From contig JAISTS010000115.1 in the NCBI GenBank assembly GCA_031272455.1, positions 1-50,784 of the forward strand: a stretch of DNA of 50,784 nt. Reading direction: 5' to 3'. Origin of the DNA: Tannerella sp. (GTDB taxonomy: Bacteria; Bacteroidota; Bacteroidia; Bacteroidales; Tannerellaceae). A model generated the notes under the pieces. It saw nothing but the letters and a program-made list of their open reading frames with translations. It searched no databases and had not been told where the DNA came from. Shown in pieces: positions 1 through 8,599 of the stretch (positions are counted from its first letter, which is position 1; every line of letters starts with the position of its first letter). A program made the position numbers and the translations under genes.

Positions 1-174
1 GTCATCGAAGAACTGAAAAAGCTCGGACGACCCGACATCCTCGTCATCGCCGGCGGCGTCATCCCCCCGCAAGACTACGACTTCCTCTACAAAGCAGGCG
101 TCGCAGCCATCTTCGGACCGGGAACTTCCATCGCCAAAGCTGCCGTGCAGATATTGGATATTTTGTTGGCGTGA
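1..174 (+). CDS. mutB: Methylmalonyl-CoA mutase, C-terminal end (partial)
   Basis: Only the last 57 codons are inside the window, ending at TGA 172-174. The translation begins [19 protein letters not shown] and continues through [22 protein letters not shown]. This is the end of the cobalamin-binding (Rossmann-like) domain at the C-terminus of the large methylmalonyl-CoA mutase subunit; the GG and FGPGT segments surround the nucleotide tail of B12 in this family. The enzyme interconverts succinyl-CoA and methylmalonyl-CoA in the propionate pathway typical of Bacteroidales. The DxHxxG motif lies upstream of the window, so activity cannot be judged. A related B12-dependent mutase is possible but less likely. 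Confidence 0.8.
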   Translation, partial: VIEELKKLGRPDILVIAGGVIPPQDYDFLYKAGVAAIFGPGTSIAKAAVQILDILLA

Positions 175-330
175 GGTGGTGACAGAGTCAGTAACTAACG
201 ATAATTAGTAACGAAATGTAATTATATGGTATAAAGATAAGTAACTAAAATATAGATTATTAACGGGATTTAGCCCTTATTCTCACTTGTAACGAAATCT
301 ACCAATTTCAACCGCAATGAATCTGAGAAT

Positions 331-450
331 TAGGTGCGAAGGTTCACGCTCTTGGAGCGTGGTCTGTCGTACTTACTTGGATTCAATGGTTTTGGTAGAG
401 CCAGTTACAAGCAAGTAAGCATCAAACGGCAGGACACGCTTTTTTTGTTT
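331..450 (+). ncRNA. Structured hairpin element ahead of the restriction-modification gene
   Basis: Three helices can be drawn by eye. Stem A pairs 356-370 with 426-440 (14 of 15 positions pair, two as G-T wobbles). Stem B pairs 372-379 with 412-419 (8 of 8). A short hairpin C pairs 345-351 with 355-361 (7 of 7, loop TTG). Hairpin C and stem A share bases 356-361, so they exclude each other. Stem A ends at T440, the first base of a run of seven Ts (440-446), as in an intrinsic terminator, and the gene starts at 489. This looks like an attenuator or leader RNA, or the folded end of a mobile DNA element. I know no named family for it; the choice is inference. Confidence 0.45.
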
Positions 451-488
451 GCCGAAAGTTTAAGGGTTGAAACCATAACACCTAAACT

Positions 489-3224
489 ATGGCAAATTTC
501 AGAACTTCAAAAGAATTGGTAAATTTTTTACAGCGAAACGGATACTCTGTAAACGAGACTGACGATGTGGCGACATTGCAAATAAACGCAGAAGTTAAGA
601 TTGATTTCAATTTGACTTCAAATAAATTCAGTATTAACGGAATACAAGCTAACAGAACAACCATTTTCGATTTGACAAAACCCGAAAATCACAGTGTTGT
701 GATGTTGTTGATAAAACTTTTGCATAAAGGGTATGCTCTATCATGTATTACTCTTGAAAAGAGTTGGCAAACCGGACATTCGCCTGTTTATTTAGACTTG
801 ATGCTTCATAATCAGGCTAATAACGACATCTTCATGATTGAAGTTAAGGTATTTTCCGAATTTCAACGATTCGCCAATCCCGAAAATGAATCAAAAGTCA
901 AGCAGTTGCTTTCGTATGCAATGCAGGAACAAACTACAAAGATTGCTTCTTTTTATGCCTACAATTTTGACGAAAGCAAGGATTATTTTGCAAATATTTA
1001 TTGTAACGAACTGCGGGAACAGTCGCTAAATGCCGATGATTTTTTCGACCGTTGGAACAAACTGTTTGACGAAAATGATTATATATCAAACAATTCCGTT
1101 TTCAGCATAAATAAGTTGCCAAAAACTTACGAAAATCTCAAAAAAATCAACGAAAAAGACACAAAAACGTTGTTCAATCAATTCCTTACGATTTTGAGGT
1201 TAAATTCCATTTCAGACAAGCCGACTGCTTTTATGAAAATGATAAACCTGTTCCTTACAAAATTGGCGGACGAAATAACTGAAAATAAAGATTTTACAGT
1301 TAAAGATAAGCACGGCAACTTGTTTTCTTTGAACGGAATGAAATTTCAATATATTGACGGAGAAACTCCCGAATCATTTATGAAACGATTGAATGAACTG
1401 TACAAAGAAGGAATGTTGCGCTACCTGAAAAAAGAAGTGATTGATTATAGCGATGCGGAAATTGAACGCTTAATCAATGGAAACAGAAACGACCAACTGA
1501 TGAAAGCATTCGATGATTTACGTTTGAAAAAGAATATAAACTTTTCATTTATAGAAATTTATGATGAAAATACATTTTTGGAAAATTATGGAGTTGTAAA
1601 AGATATAGTACGTTTATTGGAAAATTACAAACTTAAATACGAAACCAAGCACCAATTTTTGGGCGATTTTTTTGAGGAACTTTTGAACACGAGTTTAAAG
1701 CAGGAGGCAGGGCAATTTTTCACACCCTATCCGATTGTTGATTTTATGATAAATTCTTTGGATTTTGAACGAAGAATAACGAAAGAGTTGCAAAATGGCA
1801 GTCGTGATTTTGTACCGACTGTGATTGATTATGCTTGTGGTGCAGGACATTTTTTAATAAGCGCGATGACTGAAATTCAAAACATTATAGCAAATGTTAA
1901 TGAAAACGGTTTGACAAATGAACAAAAGCGCAAGATAAGAACTTACAAGGAAATGCCCTATTCGTGGGCTGATGAAAAGAAAATTGTAGGAATTGAAAAA
2001 GATTATCGTTTGGCGAAAACTACTAAAATCGCATCATTTTTGAATGGAGATGGTGACGCTGAAATTATTGCAGGCGATGGTATTAATAGGTTTGATTGTA
2101 AAGAATATAAGCAAACTGTTTTATATTCGCTGGACCAAAAAAATGAAATTTTTGATTACGTTGTTTCAAATCCACCGTATTCTGTTGATGGTTTTATGCT
2201 GAATTTCCGAAAAAATGGAATTGATAAAACGTCAAATACATTTTCGTTGTTGATAGATGAAATTAACTCAAAAGACAGTGCAATAGAAATTTATTTTGTT
2301 GAAAGAATGTATCAACTCCTTAAAAATAATGGAATTGGGGCAATAATTTTACCGCAGTCAGTTTTATCGCAAGAAAAGTACGAAAAAATGCGGCGGTTTT
2401 TATTCGATAATTTCAAAGTTCTTTCAATGTTATTGTCTGCAGATATAACATTTTCAGGCACAACAACAAGTCCAGTTGTTTTGTTTTTGAGAAAAGAAAA
2501 TATGAACAATAAAAAATATGAAATTCTTGTGCATCAATCGCCTAAATATTCAACGCCAACAGCTTCTAAACTCAAAAATAAAGAAACTGAATTTTTAGGT
2601 TATGCATTTAGTTCAAATCGCACTAAATCAGGAATAAGTATTATTGAAAATTCTGTTTTATCTAAACTTGCATATATTACAAAACAATTTATTGTTAAAG
2701 GAATAACAATGATTCCCGATGATTTGAAATCATATTCAAAAATAGTAAAATTAAGTGATATTTTACTGAATATTAATGACAAATATTGCGGTGACATTTA
2801 TCCCAAACGAGTAATTTGTGATGGAAAACCTTTATCGGAGTTTTGTGATATCAATGAATTAAAAGAAATTGATTTTGCATCAGAAGGTGTACCGACAGCA
2901 TATTTAGAAATTGGAGATATGAAGACTCAAACGCCATCAAAAAATAAAAGGTCAAATCGTTTATGTAAAAAAGGTGATATTTTGGTTTCATCGTTAACGC
3001 CTCGTAAACAAAAAATTGCAATTGCAAAGGGTAGTTTTATGTTAACAACGGCTATTCACGTTTTATCAAATTTTAAAAATGATAAAATTCGCGATAAAGT
3101 ATTTACAGAATTACGAAAGGAACAAACTCTGCAACAAATGAACGCCTTGTTAGACGGTTTCAAAGTGACTTATGCAAAAATTTCAGATAAAAATCTGTAT
3201 AACAATGTTTTAATAAGTATTTAA
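489..3224 (+). CDS. Single-chain restriction-modification protein (nuclease + N6-adenine methylase + specificity domain)
   Basis: This 911-residue protein seems to join the roles of type I HsdR(N), HsdM and HsdS. Residues about 60-160 carry a PD-(D/E)XK-like nuclease pattern, D103 then E118-V-K120, resembling the type I R-subunit N-terminal domain. Residues about 380-665 are an N6-adenine methylase: the lead-in QEAGQFFTPYPIVDFM at 405-420, the AdoMet motif DYACGAGHF at 447-455, and the catalytic NPPY at 561-564. Residues about 750-911 look like one HsdS-type target-recognition half. This architecture fits type IIG/IIL enzymes that methylate and cut as one chain. No helicase motor and no separate R or S gene is nearby. 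The gene is much more A+T-rich than its neighbours and sits between housekeeping genes, which suggests transfer. Type IIG class is inference; the methylase call is firm. Confidence 0.85.
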   Translation: MANFRTSKELVNFLQRNGYSVNETDDVATLQINAEVKIDFNLTSNKFSINGIQANRTTIFDLTKPENHSVVMLLIKLLHKGYALSCITLEKSWQTGHSPVYLDLMLHNQANNDIFMIEVKVFSEFQRFANPENESKVKQLLSYAMQEQTTKIASFYAYNFDESKDYFANIYCNELREQSLNADDFFDRWNKLFDENDYISNNSVFSINKLPKTYENLKKINEKDTKTLFNQFLTILRLNSISDKPTAFMKMINLFLTKLADEITENKDFTVKDKHGNLFSLNGMKFQYIDGETPESFMKRLNELYKEGMLRYLKKEVIDYSDAEIERLINGNRNDQLMKAFDDLRLKKNINFSFIEIYDENTFLENYGVVKDIVRLLENYKLKYETKHQFLGDFFEELLNTSLKQEAGQFFTPYPIVDFMINSLDFERRITKELQNGSRDFVPTVIDYACGAGHFLISAMTEIQNIIANVNENGLTNEQKRKIRTYKEMPYSWADEKKIVGIEKDYRLAKTTKIASFLNGDGDAEIIAGDGINRFDCKEYKQTVLYSLDQKNEIFDYVVSNPPYSVDGFMLNFRKNGIDKTSNTFSLLIDEINSKDSAIEIYFVERMYQLLKNNGIGAIILPQSVLSQEKYEKMRRFLFDNFKVLSMLLSADITFSGTTTSPVVLFLRKENMNNKKYEILVHQSPKYSTPTASKLKNKETEFLGYAFSSNRTKSGISIIENSVLSKLAYITKQFIVKGITMIPDDLKSYSKIVKLSDILLNINDKYCGDIYPKRVICDGKPLSEFCDINELKEIDFASEGVPTAYLEIGDMKTQTPSKNKRSNRLCKKGDILVSSLTPRKQKIAIAKGSFMLTTAIHVLSNFKNDKIRDKVFTELRKEQTLQQMNALLDGFKVTYAKISDKNLYNNVLISI

Positions 3225-3252
3225 GCCAGATATGCATTTTTTCGAAAGTGTT

Positions 3253-3391
3253 TTACCGCAAAGGTCGCGAAGATAGGCAAAACTTGTTCTGAAAATTTAA
3301 AGGATGCAAGGGGTCAGGATTTTATGGTAAGAACTTTGTGTTCTTTGCTAAGCCTCTGTGTCCCTCCGTACCTGAGCAAGTCTTGCGGTAA
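3253..3391. repeat. 139-bp element with 9-bp inverted ends
   Basis: The segment starts with TTACCGCAA (3253-3261) and ends with its exact reverse complement TTGCGGTAA (3383-3391). The inside is rich in CGCAAAGG / CTTTG-type words like those of dispersed non-coding repeats in Bacteroidota genomes. There is no open reading frame of note. It begins 28 bases after the restriction-modification gene. It could be a miniature mobile element or a dispersed palindromic repeat. Confidence 0.5.
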
Positions 3392-3394
3392 TAT

Positions 3395-3636
3395 AATCAA
3401 GGTAATCACAAAAATCTTATGAAAATCAAGGTTCAGACAATTTTTCATTCCGTCATGAATGAATCGCTCGGTAGAACAGGAAACGCCACGCCCATATTCC
3501 CTCTTGCCGCAGAGCCTGTCCCGAACTTGTTTCGGGATAAGCGCCCTTGTTTCAATAGGATGCATACCCTACGGGATGCAGGTCTGTGTTTTATCGCATT
3601 TTTCTACCGAGCGCTGCAAACCTACGGCTTGCAAAT
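3395..3636. repeat. Hairpin-rich direct repeat, copy 1 of 2
   Basis: This block of about 242 bases recurs nearly unchanged 357 bases downstream (3752-3993), from AATCAAGGTAATCACAAAAA to CTACGGCTTGCAAAT. Inside are several inverted pairs: CGCTCGGTAG (3465-3474) with CTACCGAGCG (3604-3613), CCCGAACTTGTTTCGGG, and a palindrome around GCATACCCTACGGGATGC. The short reading frames here also differ between the copies and look accidental. It appears to be a dispersed non-coding palindromic element, duplicated locally. Confidence 0.75.
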
Positions 3637-3751
3637 TCGGCGTCCGAACCACGATTTTGGCAATGCCTGCCCCGCCAACGCGGGGATTAAGAAGATTAGC
3701 AGCATTTTGCTATTTTTCTTTTTTGCCTTCGTTTCCTTCGTGGTTGAAAAA

Positions 3752-3993
3752 AATCAAGGTAATCACAAAAATCTTATGAAAATCAAGGTTCAGACATTTT
3801 TGTCATTCCGTCAGGAATGAATCGCTCGGTAGAACAGGAAACGCCACGCCCATATTCCCGCTTGCCGCAGAGCCTGTCCCGAATTTGTTTCGGGATAAGC
3901 GCCATTGTTTCAATAGGATGCATACCCTACGGGATGCAAGTCTGTGTTTTATCCATTTTTCTACCGAGCGCTGCAAACCTACGGCTTGCAAAT
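3752..3993. repeat. Hairpin-rich direct repeat, copy 2 of 2
   Basis: Second copy of the unit at 3395-3636. It differs by a handful of substitutions, one extra base near 3797 and one missing base near 3954, so the end-to-end offset stays at 357. The same inverted pairs (CGCTCGGTAG ... CTACCGAGCG, and the CCCGAA ... TTCGGG hairpin) are kept although bases around them drift. That is compatible with selection on, or an origin from, a folded structure. The 115-base spacer between the copies (3637-3751) holds nothing I recognise. Confidence 0.75.
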
Positions 3994-4093
3994 CCAGTGT
4001 CTGAATCGCGACGCTGCGTCATCTGCGTGTCCTCACCAAAATCGCGTGCATATTTTTTTTCAAAACCGCGATAATAATTTCCCGAAAAATATC

Positions 4094-4101
4094 TACCTTT
4101 G
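4094..4101 (+). promoter_or_regulatory. -7 box for the phosphohexomutase gene
   Basis: TACCTTTG matches the Bacteroidota -7 consensus TAnnTTTG and lies 47 bases before the preferred ATG at 4149. No clear -33 TTTG is visible at the usual distance. Confidence 0.65.
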
Positions 4102-4148
4102 TCAGATTGTTTTAGAGCGTAGAATATAAATTGAAATATTGTAAAGAT

Positions 4149-5897
4149 ATGGAAAATAATGATTTAGTTGAAATTGTAAAGAAAAAAGCGCAGGTATGGC
4201 TGGGCAAGGACTACGATGCTGAGACTCGTGCCGAAGTTCAGGCATTGCTCGACAGGGACGACCCTACGGAGCTGATAGAGTCGTTTTACAAAGACCTTGA
4301 GTTTGGCACCGGCGGTTTGCGCGGCATTATGGGTGTTGGCAGCAATCGTATGAACATCTATACGGTAGGCGCTGCTACACAGGGACTTGCCAACTACCTG
4401 AAGAAGGAATTTGCGGCTCTTGACGAGATAAAAGTCGTCATCGGGCACGACTGCCGCAACAACAGTCGTCGCTTCGCCGAAGTGTCGGCTGACATTTTCT
4501 CGGCAAACGGGATACGGGTCTATCTCTTTGAAGATCTGCGACCTACGCCCGAAATGTCATACACGATCCGTAAGTTGGGTTGCCAGAGTGGTATCATCCT
4601 CACCGCCTCGCACAATCCCAAAGAATACAACGGCTACAAGGCTTACTGGGACGACGGAGCGCAGATGATTGCGCCGCACGACAAGAATACCATCGCCGAA
4701 GTGAACAAGATACGCAACGCCGGCGATATCCGTTTCAAAGGCAAGAAAGAGCTGATCGAAATCATCGGCGCCGACATTGACCGTCAGTATATTGCCGACC
4801 TGACCAAGATCTCGCTGTCGCCCGACGCCATCGCTCATCATCGCGATTTGAAGATTGTTTACACTCCGATACACGGCACCGGCGTGCGTATCATCCCCGC
4901 GGCGCTCAAGGCTTTCGGGTTTGAGAACGTCATTCACGTTGATGCTCAGGATGTTGTCAGTGGTGATTTTCCCACTGTCGTATCGCCTAATCCCGAAGAA
5001 CCGGCTGCTTTGGCGATGGCTGTTGCGCGAGCCGAAGAAGTGGATGCCGACCTTGTTTTAGCGTCAGACCCCGATGCCGACCGTGTCGGAGCGGCTGTCA
5101 AGAACGACAACGGCGAATGGGAGCTTGTCAATGGCAATCAGACGGCTATGCTGCTCGTCTATTACCTCATCACCCGTTGGCGCGAGCTTGGCAAACTGCA
5201 GGGCAACGAGTATATTGTCAAGACTATTGTAACGACCGAGACCATCCGCGCCATCGCCGACCGCAACGGAGTGGATATCTACGATGTATATACCGGATTT
5301 AAATGGATAGCCGACGTGATGCGTCGCAACGAAGGCAAGAAAACCTATATCGGTGGCGGCGAGGAGAGCTATGGCTTTCTGTGTGAGGACTTTGTGCGCG
5401 ACAAAGACGCCGTCTCAGCCTGCTGTATCCTTGCCGAGATGACCGCGTGGGCTAAAGATCGCGGGCTGTCGCTCTACCGACTGATACAGCAAATCTATGT
5501 CGAGTACGGCTATTCAAAGGAAGTAAATATCTCAGTAGTAAAACAGGGCAAGAGCGGCGCTGAAGAGATCGAAGCGATGATGAAACAGTACCGCGACAAC
5601 CCGCTGACCGAGATTGCCGGCTCTAAAGTGGCGATGCTCTACGACTACGCCTCGCTCAAAGGACGCAGTTTTACCGATGGCGAGACCATCTCGATACACA
5701 TGCCTACGACGTCTAACGTGCTGCAATACACGACCGAAGACCGTACGAAAGTGTCGATCCGACCGTCGGGCACCGAGCCGAAAATCAAGTTCTACTGCGA
5801 AGTGCATATCGACATCAAAAGCGCCGACGAAATACAGGCAGCCGAACAGAAAGCGCTCGAAAAAGTCGATCAGATAAAGAAATCGCTGGGAGTTTGA
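4149..5897 (+). CDS. Phospho-sugar mutase (phosphoglucomutase/phosphomannomutase family)
   Basis: A 582-residue cytosolic enzyme of the alpha-D-phosphohexomutase family, which moves phosphate between C1 and C6 of hexoses and links glycolysis with polysaccharide precursors. The active-site serine loop reads ILTASHNPKEYNGYK, the metal-binding loop DPDADRVG and the sugar-binding loop GGGEESYGF are present, and the phosphate-binding SIRPSGTEPKIKFY lies near the C-terminus. All four domains are therefore represented. The frame opens at a TTG (4131), but the ATG at 4149 gives the normal length for Bacteroidales homologues and better spacing from the promoter at 4094, so I use it. Substrate preference (glucose, mannose or both) cannot be read from sequence. 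It stands alone, with a terminator downstream at 5953. Confidence 0.93.
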   Translation: MENNDLVEIVKKKAQVWLGKDYDAETRAEVQALLDRDDPTELIESFYKDLEFGTGGLRGIMGVGSNRMNIYTVGAATQGLANYLKKEFAALDEIKVVIGHDCRNNSRRFAEVSADIFSANGIRVYLFEDLRPTPEMSYTIRKLGCQSGIILTASHNPKEYNGYKAYWDDGAQMIAPHDKNTIAEVNKIRNAGDIRFKGKKELIEIIGADIDRQYIADLTKISLSPDAIAHHRDLKIVYTPIHGTGVRIIPAALKAFGFENVIHVDAQDVVSGDFPTVVSPNPEEPAALAMAVARAEEVDADLVLASDPDADRVGAAVKNDNGEWELVNGNQTAMLLVYYLITRWRELGKLQGNEYIVKTIVTTETIRAIADRNGVDIYDVYTGFKWIADVMRRNEGKKTYIGGGEESYGFLCEDFVRDKDAVSACCILAEMTAWAKDRGLSLYRLIQQIYVEYGYSKEVNISVVKQGKSGAEEIEAMMKQYRDNPLTEIAGSKVAMLYDYASLKGRSFTDGETISIHMPTTSNVLQYTTEDRTKVSIRPSGTEPKIKFYCEVHIDIKSADEIQAAEQKALEKVDQIKKSLGV

Positions 5898-5952
5898 CAG
5901 ACTGAAAAACCGGATTCGGGGGACAAAAAGTAGGCATTTTAGAGAAAGCAAA

Positions 5953-5987
5953 ACCGCCAAGCTCTTGATTTAAAAGGGTTTGGCGGT
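5953..5987 (-). terminator. Terminator for tRNA-Gln, possibly bidirectional
   Basis: ACCGCCAA (5953-5960) pairs with TTGGCGGT (5980-5987). Read on the minus strand the stem is followed by TTTTGCTTT, so it ends transcription of the tRNA just upstream. It may also stop readthrough from the phosphohexomutase gene on the plus strand, but the U-run there is poor. Confidence 0.65.
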
Positions 5988-5995
5988 AAATTAGG

Positions 5996-6066
5996 TTGTT
6001 CTACAAGGACTCGAACCTTGAATTTCAGGACCAGAATCTGACGTGTTACCATTACACCATAGAACA
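5996..6066 (-). tRNA. tRNA-Gln (anticodon CUG)
   Basis: Read on the minus strand this folds as a 71-nt cloverleaf. The acceptor stem TGTTCTA/TAGAACA is perfect, the D-stem is GTGT/ACAC with loop AATGGTA, and the T-arm is CAAGG-TTCGAGT-CCTTG. The anticodon loop is TTCTGGT, placing CTG (plus-strand 6032-6034) at the anticodon, which reads CAG glutamine codons. The base pair closing the anticodon loop is an A-C mismatch. CCA is not encoded after the discriminator A, so it must be added post-transcriptionally. The overall shape resembles Bacteroides tRNA-Gln genes. A -7 promoter box lies 17 bases upstream and a terminator follows. Confidence 0.93.
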
Positions 6067-6083
6067 ATATCTGATTGCGGCGG

Positions 6084-6091
6084 CAAAAGTA
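6084..6091 (-). promoter_or_regulatory. -7 box for tRNA-Gln
   Basis: On the minus strand this reads TACTTTTG, an exact TAnnTTTG, 17 bases before the tRNA 5' end. That is a suitable distance for a short leader. Confidence 0.65.
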
Positions 6092-6197
6092 CATCTTTTT
6101 TTTTAATCTGCGCAAATTTCAGGCAAGAAAATGCACGATTTTTTTTCAAAAAAGATAAAACGCATCCGATTTGGCTGTAAATTTTAAATAAAATCAG

Positions 6198-6205
6198 TAA
6201 TTTTG
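6198..6205 (+). promoter_or_regulatory. -7 box for the rsfS-ftsH-cdsA group
   Basis: TAATTTTG matches TAnnTTTG and lies 27 bases before the rsfS ATG. No other such box is seen before ftsH or cdsA, so the three genes probably share it. Confidence 0.6.
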
Positions 6206-6232
6206 CAGGCTCAAAATACGGAACATTAAAAC

Positions 6233-6592
6233 ATGGAACAAACAAAAACCCTTGTTGAAGCCGTCGTAAAAGGCTTACAGGAAAAGAAAGGGCGTCGAAT
6301 AGTAACGGTCGATTTAAGCAGTCTTGCAGGCGCTATATGCCGCTATATGGTCATCTGCGAGGGCAACAGTCCGGCGCAAATGTCGGCGCTGACCGACTCT
6401 GTGTGGGATTTTGCGCGTCGCGAAGCAGGCGAAAAGCCGCTCTCGATCGACGGCGGACGCAACGCGCCCTGGGTCGGCATCGACTATGGCACGGTGATGG
6501 TGCATATCTTCATGCCCGAACAGCGCACTTTCTATAACATAGAAAACCTCTGGGCTGACTCCGTGATAACTGAAGTTCCGAACAACGATTAA
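6233..6592 (+). CDS. rsfS: Ribosomal silencing factor RsfS (Iojap/YbeB)
   Basis: A 119-residue protein of the Iojap/RsfS family, which binds ribosomal protein L14 on the large subunit and blocks joining of subunits when nutrients are scarce. The sequence shows the family pattern: DLSSLAGAICRYMVICEGNS (the D-x-S ... D-Y-hydrophobic strand, here with RYMVIC), then GRNAPWVGIDYGTVMVHIF, matching the usual W-hydrophobic-D-x-G-x-V-V-H-hydrophobic-F. The length is normal. It starts the group rsfS-ftsH-cdsA, an arrangement common in Bacteroidota. The ATG at 6233 is well placed after the promoter box. The 21-base gap to ftsH supports co-transcription. Confidence 0.92.
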   Translation: MEQTKTLVEAVVKGLQEKKGRRIVTVDLSSLAGAICRYMVICEGNSPAQMSALTDSVWDFARREAGEKPLSIDGGRNAPWVGIDYGTVMVHIFMPEQRTFYNIENLWADSVITEVPNND

Positions 6593-6613
6593 CTGATAAA
6601 AAATGAACGCATT

Positions 6614-8599
6614 ATGACCGATAATAACAACATGCTGCCCACCAATCCGAAACCGAAGTTTCGCTTCAATCCGAGCTGGCTTTATATCCTGATATTCGTA
6701 ACGCTGCTTGGTTTTCTGATGATGAACGACTTCTCGACGACCAAAGTGTTGGACTGGACAGAGTTTTGCAAGTATGCCAACGAGGACGTTTTTGACAAGA
6801 TCGTGGTCTCGAACCGTAGCAACACCATTGAGGCGACAGTGCGCAGCGACCGCCGCCAGCGCGTTTTCAGCGCCGAAGAGATACGTCTCGGGACGGCAAA
6901 CAAGGTAGAGGTGAAAATCGCCTCGCCCGATAAATTCGCCGATTTCTACGACAAGGCGGTGCTGGAGCACAATATCCGTACCAGCGTCAGTTATCGCGAC
7001 GGCGACGACACTATCTGGCATATCCTGCTGTCGTGGCTGCCGTTGATACTCATCATCACGATAACGTTTCTGCTGATGCGTCGCGTCGGCGGTGCAGCTA
7101 TGGGCGGAGGCATCTTCAGCGTAGGTAAGTCTAAAGCGCAACTGTTTGATAAAGACGCACATACTAAAATTACATTCAAAGATGTGGCGGGACTTGCCGA
7201 GGCGAAACAGGAAGTCGAAGAGATAGTTTCGTTCCTCAAAAATCCGAAAAAATACACCGAGCTGGGCGGCAAGATACCTAAGGGTGCACTTCTCGTCGGT
7301 CCTCCGGGCACGGGTAAGACGCTCTTGGCAAAGGCTGTTGCCGGTGAAGCCAATGTGCCATTCTTCTCGCTGTCGGGTTCCGATTTCGTGGAGATGTTCG
7401 TCGGCGTCGGAGCTTCGCGCGTACGCGACCTGTTCCGTCAGGCTAAAGACAAAGCCCCCTGTATCGTGTTTATTGACGAAATTGATGCTGTGGGACGTGC
7501 ACGCGGGCGCAATGCCAACTTTAACGCTAATGACGAGCGCGAAAGCACTCTCAACCAGTTGCTTACGGAGATGGACGGCTTTGCGTCGAACAGCGGCGTC
7601 ATCATACTTGCCGCCACCAACCGTGCCGATGTGCTCGACAAGGCGCTGCTCCGAGCCGGACGTTTCGACCGTCAGATACACGTCGAGCTGCCCGACCTCA
7701 ACGAGCGCAAAGAGATATTTAATGTACACGTGAAGCCGCTGAAAGTTGACGCTACGGTTGACACCGAGTTTCTTGCACGTCAGACGCCGGGCTTCTCGGG
7801 AGCCGACATCGCCAATGTCTGCAACGAGGCAGCGCTGATAGCCGCCCGCAACGGTAAGCCGAGTGTGCAGAAAGACGATTTTATGAATGCCGTTGACCGC
7901 ATCGTCGGCGGGCTTGAAAAACGCTCGAAGATAACGACAGCCAAAGAACGCAAGTCGATAGCCTTCCACGAAGCCGGTCATGCCTCGCTAAGCTGGCTGC
8001 TCGAATATGCCAATCCGCTTGTCAAAGTAACCATTATCCCGCGCGGCAAAGCCCTCGGCGCCGCATGGTATCTCCCCGAAGAACGCCAGATCACGACGCG
8101 CGAACAGCTGCTCGACGAACTCTGCGCCCTACTCGGCGGACGGGCTGCCGAAGAGCTGTTCCTCGGTGAAGTGTCAACCGGCGCATCCAACGACCTTGAG
8201 CGCGTTACGAAGCAGGCTTATGCCATGGTGGTCTATTACGGTATGAGCGAGACGCTGCCCAACCTCAATTATTACGACTCGACGGGTCAGGACTGGGGTT
8301 TCGCCAAGCCTTACAGCGACGAGACGGCGCGACTGATCGACGAAGAAGTGAAACGTATCGTTTATACCCAGTATGAACGGGCGAAAACTATCCTTACGGA
8401 AAATGCCGAAAAACATCATCGTCTGGCGGATAAACTGCTTGATAACGAAGTGATTTATTCCGAAGATGTAGAACATATTTTCGGCAAACGGATGTGGGTC
8501 TCGCGCTCGGACGAGATTTTGGAGTTGAACGGTAAAAATGGAAAACAGGACGAAAACACCCCAGCCGAAGCTACGGGGACAAATGATACAAAACCTTGA
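6614..8599 (+). CDS. ftsH: ATP-dependent zinc metalloprotease FtsH
   Basis: A 661-residue membrane-anchored AAA+ protease that degrades misfolded membrane proteins and short-lived regulators. It has two membrane segments (about 21-37 and 135-155) around a periplasmic loop, then the AAA domain with Walker A GPPGTGKT (229-236), Walker B IVFIDEID (284-291) and the second region of homology near 340-353. The M41 peptidase domain carries HEAGH (452-456) and a third zinc ligand, probably D527 in SNDLERVT. All catalytic residues are present. The C-terminal tail from about 635 is polar and low-complexity. The stop codon overlaps the TTG start of cdsA by four bases, which points to translational coupling. 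Confidence 0.97.
   Translation: MTDNNNMLPTNPKPKFRFNPSWLYILIFVTLLGFLMMNDFSTTKVLDWTEFCKYANEDVFDKIVVSNRSNTIEATVRSDRRQRVFSAEEIRLGTANKVEVKIASPDKFADFYDKAVLEHNIRTSVSYRDGDDTIWHILLSWLPLILIITITFLLMRRVGGAAMGGGIFSVGKSKAQLFDKDAHTKITFKDVAGLAEAKQEVEEIVSFLKNPKKYTELGGKIPKGALLVGPPGTGKTLLAKAVAGEANVPFFSLSGSDFVEMFVGVGASRVRDLFRQAKDKAPCIVFIDEIDAVGRARGRNANFNANDERESTLNQLLTEMDGFASNSGVIILAATNRADVLDKALLRAGRFDRQIHVELPDLNERKEIFNVHVKPLKVDATVDTEFLARQTPGFSGADIANVCNEAALIAARNGKPSVQKDDFMNAVDRIVGGLEKRSKITTAKERKSIAFHEAGHASLSWLLEYANPLVKVTIIPRGKALGAAWYLPEERQITTREQLLDELCALLGGRAAEELFLGEVSTGASNDLERVTKQAYAMVVYYGMSETLPNLNYYDSTGQDWGFAKPYSDETARLIDEEVKRIVYTQYERAKTILTENAEKHHRLADKLLDNEVIYSEDVEHIFGKRMWVSRSDEILELNGKNGKQDENTPAEATGTNDTKP

Noticed and set aside
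386-412. tRNA D-arm-like phrase (TTTGGTAGAGC) in the structured element
   Set aside because: No acceptor, anticodon or T-arm can be folded around it; it belongs to the loop of stem B.
3419-4129. Several short open frames (up to 133 codons) in the repeat field
   Set aside because: They lie within the duplicated hairpin units, change frame between the two copies and have no promoter or recognisable protein features.
6314-7981. A 555-codon open frame on the minus strand
   Set aside because: It is the antisense of ftsH, whose codons in this GC-rich stretch leave few stops on the other strand; its translation is low-quality (many H, R, V) and matches nothing.
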